A DNA stretch of 64,000 bases from Porphyridium purpureum (Eukaryota > Rhodophyta > Bangiophyceae > Porphyridiales > Porphyridiaceae), in contig VRMN01000014.1 of NCBI GenBank assembly GCA_008690995.1, positions 186,001 to 250,000 of the forward strand, read 5' to 3'. Shown here piece after piece: positions 8,591 through 16,207 of the stretch. Under the pieces are notes generated by a model. It worked only from the letters and a program-made list of their open reading frames with translations. It did not search any database and was not told the DNA's origin. How positions within the stretch are numbered: position 1 is the stretch's first letter; every line of letters begins with the position of its first letter. The translations under genes and the position numbers were made by a program.

Positions 8591-10627
8591 ATGGCGAATC
8601 CGAAGCTGTACAGCGAGCTTGCGCCGAGCCAATCAGTTGAGTTCGCGCGCCGTGAACTTGTGACTGCGCTGATGGGACAGTACGGCGTAGGGAGCAACAA
8701 GGAATTGCAGCGGATGGTGCTGAGCGAATCGTGCTCGTACGAGGAGGAGACAATTTTGCGCTGGGTACCCGCTCTGAAAACCATCTTCAAGAGGTATGAT
8801 ACCATGGACGGAGCGGATCTGGCGTACGCCCGAAAGTTGCAAGTGACTGTCGGCGGTTCGACTCGAGGAAGTGGTCTACGAGTGAATGCAGGTTGGCCGC
8901 ACGGCAGAGAAGTACGACGCGGTGTCCGTCACCGACCGGAAAAGACGTCGGCGTATTGGGTATGGTCACTCGCACGCATCAATGCGCGACGTGCAGTACG
9001 GCAGGATCTGCGCCGCCGCGGTGTTGCAGTGGATGACCTTGGCGCCGCGGCGGCAGCAGAATATGAGTTCGACTTGGCGCCAGGAGAACAAGAAAACGTT
9101 TTGTGGTATGCATGGTGCATGCTCAACCACGCGTACGCGTGCAACAGCGTATTTGATAAGGTCCAGCCAGGTACCTGGGAGCAGCCCGTTAGTGATGCAC
9201 CATTGGGCACCCCATTGCAGTTGAGTGCGGTACCGCTGTCCTATTCGACCATGTGTATGCCACAACTCATTGCGGACCATGCCGTGCGGCCAACGGATCT
9301 GGCATGGACCGTGGTGATCCAGAATCTCTTCGACGAATCGGATGACAGCATGTACATGAAGCACCACCTGCTGTGCGATCCGGACAACGCAAATACACTT
9401 CAGAGGAAGCCGTTGGATCCGGGTGAGAGAGCCGTTCGGCTTGTCCGTGCGTGGCAGCATTTGGAGCTGAACATGGGGCCTCTTCAAGAACAGCAATACG
9501 AAGTACTCCAGTCGCCGTTCGGCCACGTTGTAAGTCTCTTGGAGCCGCGGGGCCACGACTTGGTGATCGGCGTACAGCCCCCACCAGACGGGTGGCCGTC
9601 GTTCAAAACGTTTCTGCCGCACGGCTACTTGGATGTTCCAGGCTTCTACAAGGGACCAGACGACGTGGCCAATGTACGCCGCTTCAGCGATACCGCATAT
9701 CATCCGCACGCCCTGTTTCGCATGCGCCAGCGATTTGAAGACGAAGGGAAAAAAGCGGCGGCAGCGCGTCTCCTGCGTTCGCAGCTCGCGCACGCGACTT
9801 CAGAGGCGGACGAAGATGAGCGCAGACGTGGTGACCGGCGCTCGCGTGAGGATGCGGGTCGGCTCGATCGGGATTTCGGACAGCCGTGGGGCACAGTGCC
9901 ATGGTTGCGGTCCGCACCCACTGCAGAGCACGTTGACATGGCGCGTCGCACGACAAATGGCGAGGGGAGTCCAAGGATACCCCGATACCCGGGAGCGACC
10001 GCGATAGCTCAGCGCGACCGCATGGAGATCAAAAGAAGCCGTACGGCTCCCTACGAAGTGCCTCCAACAGCGTACCCGGTTGGATATGATGCTGTACCAG
10101 CGTCAGTAACGGATCCAAACTACAGATACGAAGGGAGGCGCCGCACGGCAGCTCATACGGAACCCATTCACGCGCACGCACAGCAAGAGCCTATTCGGCG
10201 TGCTTTCGCAGAGGAATATGGATGGCGTCAAGGTGATGAGAGTGGATTTGAGGCACCTCGCTGGGATTCCGGGGCATCTGCGTATGCAGCTGGCGCAAAT
10301 GATTGGTACGTTGGCCAGCCACGTCCTGGGTACGACGTGCCTGCTGTGCAGCCTCCTGGGGTACCCTTTGCATATGCACAAGGTTCGAGGCCTTGCGGCG
10401 CACCCGTCATGCAACCGTACGAGGTATTACCTGCGCAACATGCACAGGTTTATGGGGCACCCCCTGTATACGCACAAACCCCGACGTATTTTCCATCTCA
10501 TGCGCATACTGCAGGTCAGGGATGCCGTGGTCAAGTTTTCGATCATTGGCAGCAGCCCGTTCGTGAGCTGTCTGCACAGACGTACGTCGAAGGAGACGAG
10601 CGAAGGGGCTCTGCACACTTGCGGTAG
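8591..10627 (+). CDS. Transposon-encoded protein of unknown function with Tyr/Pro/Gln-rich tail
   Basis: 678 codons from the first ATG (8591; the longer open frame starts at TTG). Residues about 1-380 look globular, with 'VLWYAWCMLNHAYACN' near 172-187 resembling a helix in the divergent neighbour, and a Trp/Tyr/Asp-rich segment at about 310-370. About 385-440 is highly charged (EDEGKKAAA, DEDERRRGDRRS), helical and probably nuclear. From about 470 on, the protein is low in complexity and rich in Tyr, Pro, Ala and Gln, like a disordered or prion-like tail. The frame meets a TAG at 10625-10627, then stays open in the same frame for 80 more codons of the same Tyr/Pro/Gln composition to a TAG ending at 10870. 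The tail may therefore be made by readthrough, by removal of a short intron, or lost by a recent nonsense change. No family recognised. Confidence 0.7.
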   Translation: MANPKLYSELAPSQSVEFARRELVTALMGQYGVGSNKELQRMVLSESCSYEEETILRWVPALKTIFKRYDTMDGADLAYARKLQVTVGGSTRGSGLRVNAGWPHGREVRRGVRHRPEKTSAYWVWSLARINARRAVRQDLRRRGVAVDDLGAAAAAEYEFDLAPGEQENVLWYAWCMLNHAYACNSVFDKVQPGTWEQPVSDAPLGTPLQLSAVPLSYSTMCMPQLIADHAVRPTDLAWTVVIQNLFDESDDSMYMKHHLLCDPDNANTLQRKPLDPGERAVRLVRAWQHLELNMGPLQEQQYEVLQSPFGHVVSLLEPRGHDLVIGVQPPPDGWPSFKTFLPHGYLDVPGFYKGPDDVANVRRFSDTAYHPHALFRMRQRFEDEGKKAAAARLLRSQLAHATSEADEDERRRGDRRSREDAGRLDRDFGQPWGTVPWLRSAPTAEHVDMARRTTNGEGSPRIPRYPGATAIAQRDRMEIKRSRTAPYEVPPTAYPVGYDAVPASVTDPNYRYEGRRRTAAHTEPIHAHAQQEPIRRAFAEEYGWRQGDESGFEAPRWDSGASAYAAGANDWYVGQPRPGYDVPAVQPPGVPFAYAQGSRPCGAPVMQPYEVLPAQHAQVYGAPPVYAQTPTYFPSHAHTAGQGCRGQVFDHWQQPVRELSAQTYVEGDERRGSAHLR

Positions 10628-10870
10628 TACGTTGGACCTGCATCATCGCTGATACCCGTACGGGGTCCGCCTGGCTATGGACGTATACCTCTACGTCCGT
10701 CCGCGCATGTGCTTGCACCACCTGGGCATACGCCTGTGCAATACGCGCAGTCTGGGCTGGTGCGCGGCGGAGATTATGACGAACAATGGCCCGAGCAGAG
10801 AGATGAACAGACGTACGTCTATCCTCCGAACGAATCCAACGAGTACGATCCCGAGAACTGGCGTATGATC
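10628..10870 (+). other. In-frame 3' extension after the TAG of the Tyr/Pro-rich gene
   Basis: The reading frame of the 8591-10627 gene stays open here for 80 codons. It gives 'GPPGYGRIPLRPSAHV', then 'APPGHTPVQYAQ', and ends in '...YDPENWRMI' before TAG. Composition matches the tail just upstream, which supports past or present translation. A GTAGTA beginning at 10623 could also serve as an intron donor. The gap to the convergent transposase gene would then be only 87 bp. Confidence 0.55.
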
Positions 10871-10957
10871 TAGAGTCTGGTTCGATGACACATTTGAATG
10901 TTGACAGCACCTGCCAAAGAGAATTTTAGAAAGATGCACATCAATGTCAACGGCGTT

Positions 10958-13900
10958 TTATGACCACAACTCTATGCCGTCGAATACATCAGGTCGCAGA
11001 ATAAACCACCATCTTGCAGGCACCTGTCCATTCTCACTTTCACGCACGATTCCGCAACGCGTAGCGTATTGTGATGAAGAGGATGATGCTGCGCCGGAGT
11101 CAAGTGCGGTACCGCTGTTATATGTGTCCAAGAACGAAGTGACCTTGCAGCGCAGCTGAGAAGCCATCACAATTTTGACACCAGCTTCTTCACGTACGTG
11201 ATCAAAAATGCTTCTGACGTGCGCACAAACCGTGGACCCACTGTTGATTGGAGGAACTCGCTCAACTTTCAAGTGTCGTACGACGACAATGGCTTGCACA
11301 CATGGCGCCACTAGCTCAGTACCCGGAGACAATTCATCGTTGGACCGCCCTGGATGTACATCAATTGCGATCGTCCCGATCATCAGTAAGCGCGCGTAGC
11401 GAAGACGTTGACGTACGTCGTCCCAATACTGAACGAAGTCGTATCGTTCCTTGCCGTAGTAGTTCCAGAACGCAATAAAGCGCTCACCTTGCGTGGTAGC
11501 ATGCTTTTGCCGCACGGCGATACGAGGTGTAAAGCTCACATTGTACACTTGCTCGTGCGAGTTCTCCACTTCATTTGGCATCCAAGTGCGATGAGATTTC
11601 TGGATGTGACTCGTAAGCGTATCCCAAAGGGCAACAGTCTCTTTCGTCGTTGATGTAAATCCACCTGACGTTGAGCTGGTGTGCACATTTGCGGGAAACG
11701 ATGGCATATCCATCACACGGAAACTCCATTCACCTGTCGATCGCGTGCGCGCGCAGCTCCAAGAGTAAACGGGAGCTTCTGGCCATGTCCCAGTACATAC
11801 AACACGTTCCGGTACCGGCGCTGCCCTGAATGCCAAAGGATGTGTCGGGTCTCCGGTTCTAGAGTCGTACGAATTTGACATAGAGTGTTCCGTCGGGTCG
11901 AGAAGCAGGTTGCTGATATCAGCAATGTCAAATCGCTCATGCTGCTCGAGCATGTACTTATGCGGTGCCGCCAGATTTACGCCAGCCACTTTTCTGTGTA
12001 CCCGTTTGCACACGCGCATAAGCGACTCGCTTGTACAAGTATCATGCAACCGCTTGCGCCCGAACTCCTCCAGATCTTTGCATAAATGCAAGAGCGCGTG
12101 GATTTTTGGGGCATCCCAGGTGATTCCCGTCAGCTGCCTTAGCTGCCCGATCATGTCCATGAGGCTCTTCACCAAATTATTCGCCTCACCTACATGCGCA
12201 TCTGTTGGTCGGGCAAGAGACAGCTTTGCATACACAGATAATGCCTGACAGCACGTGCTCAGATATACTGCATTCCATGCACGGCCCATGGCCCGATAGT
12301 AGCCATCACAGGCGACAGCCACAATAACTTGTACAAGCAGCCCTGGAGAGTATTTGTTCTCCACCATCTTTGACAGCTGGTCGAACGGATTTGGCGTGCG
12401 CCGAATCGGAATATACGCTCCCGTTGACCGTGTCAGGCGCTCTTGATCTTGCACATTACTAATTGCAACCAAGTATTTGCCAAGCGCAGATTTACGAATT
12501 CGTGTGATGTTGTCAGCCGTGCGGCGTCCACCGCTCACCTTTCGGCGTTTCTTCCGTCGCGTACTCTCACCGCCATCACTTTCATTCGTGTCCGAGGAAC
12601 CGAGCTCGCCAAGGTCGCTTTCAATGTCATGGACTATCCCGGATGCGTCGAGCTCCGCCAGCGCATCGCTATCGCGTACGCGCTTTTCATGTGCGTACCG
12701 GTCGACAATGTACAAGGAAATATTCGCCAACTGACGGAGTATTCCAAGCTTGAAACCATGCATCCAATCAACACCAACGAGTGCAAATAGACCGCGCTCA
12801 TCCCAACGATTGAGGTATCTCAATTTAACACCCGGAATATGGCGAATGTTGTATGCTGCACGCTGTCTCGCAGCACTGCCTCCCGACTGTTCAGACAGCG
12901 CAAACATGGGCTCTTCCTCGCGATACTCAAACTTAGCTTGCGCGTTGTATGCGTCGGAACCCGTCACAAGGCACACTTGGCATGGCCGTTCCTGAGTCAT
13001 GCGCGAATTCAGTGTCACACTGACGGTCGCCACCATGGGCATGTCGCAAGCAAACCTGTACAGGACTGGAAGCCATTTGATCATTGATCCATCGTGCCGT
13101 ACGACAAGAGAATGTCTTTCCAAAGCGGCTGGCTCCGACATTATCGCGAACGGATCGAGCAAAAACTGCAGCACCGCGTGCATGACGCAAGGCGTATCTT
13201 CAGATGCCTTGCCGTCATCTGGCGTCTTTGGCGCGTACGCGATAACGCGCGGCTCGAGGGGTCCGTCGTGCATGAACCTGTGAACAAGGTACAAAGAAAT
13301 TGGAGTCAGCGAGTGAATTCCATTTGCTCGCATCTGCGCGCCGTCGATGCAAAGCATAACTGGCACCAGCATGATATCAAGTGGTACCGCGTCACGGATG
13401 CGGCGCATGTGCGCCGCATCCTGCGCGTGGGTCAGAATAGTTTCGCCACGCTCATTTCTTGTACAACCAACTTCAAATGCCCGTTCGCCGTACCGGTGCA
13501 ACACGAGAGCAAGCTCGCGCCCAATCAAAACCATTGGATCGCGGTACCGCAGGTCTACGCGTAAGTGTTTTCCTACACACTTAACCACCAATCGTTTGGT
13601 GTGCACCGGCGTCGTCATTGGTCCGATGTTTTGCAAAACCCTTCCATTCAAAAATCCACTCCTCCCCGGAATTCGGTCACGTACGTGAGGCTGACTCAAC
13701 AGAAACCAATTCTTGAGAGCCGTTCTGCAGCGACCACTCAGCGCGTACGCGCAGATGATGTGCTCAAACACTAACTCGACAAGTGGAGTCCCACTGAATT
13801 GTTTTCGCGAGTGCTCGGATATTAGTGCCTGTATGCTCTCAGTGGCCTCCCATGCTGTGTATCCTGCTGCACCCACAGGTAGAGCAGGCGTCAACGCACG

Positions 13901-14245
13901 CACGTGATGTGTCTCTTCTCCCATACCAGACGTAACCTCTTGCACACAGTCCGAGTTCCCGTCAGACCAATCATCCAGCGCGTACGCGAAGCCGGCAAGG
14001 GAGTCTTGACTCACATTACTCGCACTTGATCGACCGACTGATTCAACGTCCGACCTGGCAGAGTCCGCAGATGCAACGACGGGGTGCCCCATTTGAAAAA
14101 CACCCGACCCATCAGGGCACGTCAGAATTTGTACAGGAACCTTGCAATGGCCCACATGCGCAGCAAGACTCTGGCGGATACTGAATCCGAGCTGCACCAT
14201 TGACTTTCCACAAACCGGGCACTGATCCGCCGAATCTCCAAGCAT
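10958..14245 (-). CDS. DDE transposase of the Plavaka (CACTA-related) type
   Basis: 1095 residues from ATG 14245. The N-terminus carries a zinc-finger-like C-x2-C-x16-H-x3-H at residues 9-32 ('CPVCGK' ... 'HVGHC'), as in many Plavaka-type transposases. About 290-345 has 'LCIDGAQM' followed by 'ISLYLVHRFM', matching the first catalytic block (usually SDGT..). A 'CQVC' pair lies near 425. About 490-510 has 'VGVDWMHGFKLGILRQL', matching the conserved D-x-x-H block. About 710-760 has 'PKIHALLHLCKDLEEFG' then 'ESLMRVCKRVHRKV', matching the last block, in which the family shows PK-H..-H and E-x-x-H. The C-terminal 300 residues are less recognisable. It should bind the subterminal arrays and cut the ends (family role). 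The frame is uninterrupted. Assignment is by motif memory; an alternative is another member of the CMC or KDZ transposase groups. Confidence 0.78.
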   Translation of the reverse strand: MLGDSADQCPVCGKSMVQLGFSIRQSLAAHVGHCKVPVQILTCPDGSGVFQMGHPVVASADSARSDVESVGRSSASNVSQDSLAGFAYALDDWSDGNSDCVQEVTSGMGEETHHVRALTPALPVGAAGYTAWEATESIQALISEHSRKQFSGTPLVELVFEHIICAYALSGRCRTALKNWFLLSQPHVRDRIPGRSGFLNGRVLQNIGPMTTPVHTKRLVVKCVGKHLRVDLRYRDPMVLIGRELALVLHRYGERAFEVGCTRNERGETILTHAQDAAHMRRIRDAVPLDIMLVPVMLCIDGAQMRANGIHSLTPISLYLVHRFMHDGPLEPRVIAYAPKTPDDGKASEDTPCVMHAVLQFLLDPFAIMSEPAALERHSLVVRHDGSMIKWLPVLYRFACDMPMVATVSVTLNSRMTQERPCQVCLVTGSDAYNAQAKFEYREEEPMFALSEQSGGSAARQRAAYNIRHIPGVKLRYLNRWDERGLFALVGVDWMHGFKLGILRQLANISLYIVDRYAHEKRVRDSDALAELDASGIVHDIESDLGELGSSDTNESDGGESTRRKKRRKVSGGRRTADNITRIRKSALGKYLVAISNVQDQERLTRSTGAYIPIRRTPNPFDQLSKMVENKYSPGLLVQVIVAVACDGYYRAMGRAWNAVYLSTCCQALSVYAKLSLARPTDAHVGEANNLVKSLMDMIGQLRQLTGITWDAPKIHALLHLCKDLEEFGRKRLHDTCTSESLMRVCKRVHRKVAGVNLAAPHKYMLEQHERFDIADISNLLLDPTEHSMSNSYDSRTGDPTHPLAFRAAPVPERVVCTGTWPEAPVYSWSCARTRSTGEWSFRVMDMPSFPANVHTSSTSGGFTSTTKETVALWDTLTSHIQKSHRTWMPNEVENSHEQVYNVSFTPRIAVRQKHATTQGERFIAFWNYYGKERYDFVQYWDDVRQRLRYARLLMIGTIAIDVHPGRSNDELSPGTELVAPCVQAIVVVRHLKVERVPPINSGSTVCAHVRSIFDHVREEAGVKIVMASQLRCKVTSFLDTYNSGTALDSGAASSSSSQYATRCGIVRESENGQVPARWWFILRPDVFDGIELWS

Positions 14246-14339
14246 TGCAGTGCTGCTTCAATTGTCGGAGGCGATGCCCGACGTACGTCACTTTTTTCAC
14301 AATTGAAGACGTGCACACGCGCACCAAATCACCGCTGCC

Positions 14340-14530
14340 CAAGTGACCTCACGGCCTCTGACAAAGTCTGCAGCCACACAACCCGTCACTACGACCGCCC
14401 CCACACGCACAACACATATACATAAATCCTTCTCGTCAGAAACCACCTCCACCATGAGAATCCCCCTCCCCCTTCCCTCTCCCCGATCAAATTTCAAATT
14501 TGCGTCAACATTCTGTAGAATGAGACTTGT
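14340..14530. promoter_or_regulatory. Probable promoter region of the transposase gene
   Basis: About 190 bp between the transposase start (14245) and the right terminal array. It contains a GACGTACGTC palindrome near 14278, just upstream of the start, and a pyrimidine tract (14460-14485 on the plus strand). No TATA box is obvious. The role is inferred from position. Confidence 0.35.
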
Positions 14531-14543
14531 ATACGTACATTAT

Positions 14544-14951
14544 GCCTTATAAGCGTACATTACAATTGGATAGTGTATATGCGGACCTGTTTATGTTCAT
14601 TCTGCTTTATAAGCGGCAATATAATGCCTTATATACGTGCGTTATGCCTTATCAGCGTACATTACAATTGGATAGTGTATATGCGGACCTGTTTATGTTC
14701 ATTCTGCTTTATAAGCGGCAATATAATGCCTTATATACGTGCGTTATGCCTTATAAGCGTACATTACAATTGGATAGTGTATATGTGGACCTGTTTATGT
14801 TCATTCTGCTTTATAAGCGGCAATATAATGCCTTATATACGTGCGTTATGCCTTATAAGCGTACATTACAATTGGATAGTGTATATGCGGACCTGTTTAT
14901 GTTCATTCTGCTTTATAAGCGGCAATATAATGCCTTATAATTGTACATTTG
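14544..14951 (+). repeat. Four-copy 102-bp tandem repeat at the right end of the transposon
   Basis: Units start at 14544, 14646, 14748 and 14850 (period exactly 102 bp) with only a few differences. Each unit holds about five degenerate 20-bp motifs, e.g. 'GCCTTATAAGCGTACATTAC' and 'GCTTTATAAGCGGCAATATA'. The period is a multiple of 3, so the strand reads as a long open frame with a 34-residue repeat. That frame is an artefact of the period. The near-identity points to recent amplification of binding sites. Confidence 0.9.
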
Positions 14952-15178
14952 TGCCTTGTATGTTTACACAACGCCTCATATACGTATAAACACCTCATAA
15001 ATATACAAAACACCTTATATCGGTTCGCCTATATGCTGTACGATTACAATGTACACTTATAAGGGGACATTGTACATTTATAAGTTGTGGCACCTTATAA
15101 TGGTACATTTCCGCCTTATAACTGTTTATTCTGCCTTATTAATGTACAATTTCACCTTGTAACCTGCAAAACCCTGAA
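14952..15178 (+). repeat. Right subterminal repeat array of the DNA transposon
   Basis: Continues the TTATAAG/TGTACA motif in diverged form ('CACTTATAAGG' near 15056, 'CACCTTATAATGGTACATT' near 15091, 'GCCTTATAACTG' near 15113). Its reverse complement reads like the left array at 3085-3240, giving inverted ends. The likely border is at about 15160-15190, where the motif stops. Confidence 0.7.
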
Positions 15179-15189
15179 ATCAAAGACAC

Positions 15190-16200
15190 AGACTGATGCC
15201 ATTCTATTCTAGTTTGGTAAGCTGAAGTCCAAGTGCAGACCAGGCTATGAATGGTAGAGATCCAATATTCCCTGAACAATATTTACATTCGTTGCACCGT
15301 TGTTTCTTGCCCAAAGCGTGGCTGAATAATACGAGAAACAAAAGACACGAAACGGGATACACAAAAAAAGATGGTAATAGAGCGAAAGGTCCAACGTCTA
15401 GCGTGAGTACAGAATGTTCTTCCCATCGGCAGCCGCAGGACCTTTATCGTCAGACAGCAAAGTGATGTCACCCTTATTCCGGGCCAGCTGTCATCCATTT
15501 CTGCCCCAGACATCCGATGCCGTAGCTCTCTGGTACACAAGGTCCGGAAATCCCACCCCGCTTTCCAACGACCGCTCTCACACCTTTCTCTGTATTCTTT
15601 CCTTACCTCTGCCAGGCTATCTGGAAAAGTAAGCCTACCTGTCGGCCTACCGCCCCTTTGTAGCCAGCGTCGGCTGGACGAATGCACCTCCTCCGTAAAA
15701 TGGGATGCTATAAACCTCCGCCGACTCTTGGCACTCCATAAAAGATGCTACTGATTTACTAGCTGTCAAAGCCTCCAGCCTCCGAATCAGGACGTCGCCT
15801 TTGTGCGCACTGCTTCCACTTCAGCCCTTACGAAACGATTCGCCTACTTTTTCTCGCCATGCATCCACCACTTACACAACCAACATCACATTCTCCGGGA
15901 CTCTCGGCGCTAGCGAGCTGTAATATTCATGAGCATGCATACAAAAGGTCTCTTGAGGTACATAAAGACTTGAAAAGTATCAACGAGCGTACTCGAGAGA
16001 GTATGAATGACTTCGCATAGCAATGAAACACATATTTCAGCGAAAGAGGGGATCCACACTGGATGAAGAATCTTTTGCATTGTATTGCAATGACTTGTTT
16101 CCAAGTTTATGGAAGAACACTTTATTCTGAGACTGCGAAGCATTACATTGCGATGCGGAACTCCCAAGCACTCATACTTTGAGCTATCCTGCTAGTTTTG
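15190..16200. other. Gene-poor stretch, nothing recognised
   Basis: About 1 kb with no convincing open frame, RNA signature or repeat. Base composition is close to even. It lies between the transposon's right end and the FYRN-type gene remnant. Confidence 0.4.
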
Positions 16201-16207
16201 ATCTAGT

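Larger units (their letters stand above)
3060..15190. mobile_element. ~12-kb multi-gene DNA transposon (Plavaka/CACTA-like)
   Basis: This block is delimited by AT-rich arrays of a TTATAAG/TGTACA motif at both ends (3085-3480 and 14530-15175). Read inwards from each side, the arrays have the same polarity, so they form inverted subterminal repeats. Inside are five genes in alternating orientation (<- -> <- -> <-): an unknown basic/repeat protein, a PWWP protein, two unknown proteins from a shared divergent promoter, and a DDE transposase. Subterminal arrays bound by an element protein are known for CACTA (En/Spm) elements, and the transposase looks like the related Plavaka group. No DNA polymerase B, reverse transcriptase or tyrosine recombinase is seen. 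CGTACG-centred palindromes are very dense within the block and sparse outside. Exact ends and target-site duplication were not found. Four frames are open throughout and the fifth carries one internal stop, so the copy looks recent. Confidence 0.72.

Noticed and set aside
8870-8885. tRNA B-box-like string GGTTCGACTC
   Set aside because: It lies inside a coding frame and no cloverleaf can be drawn around it.
14544-14951. CRISPR-like array
   Set aside because: Units are contiguous and nearly identical along their full 102 bp, with no unique spacers, in a eukaryotic genome.
14527-14989. Two long open frames with a 34-residue repeat
   Set aside because: Created by the 102-bp tandem repeat, whose period is a multiple of three. 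Composition is that of an AT-rich array, and the same motif is non-coding at the left end.
3060-15190. Polinton or viral integration as the origin of the 12-kb element
   Set aside because: No protein-primed DNA polymerase, retroviral-type integrase, packaging ATPase or recognisable capsid protein among the five genes. The transposase motifs fit a plain DNA transposon better.
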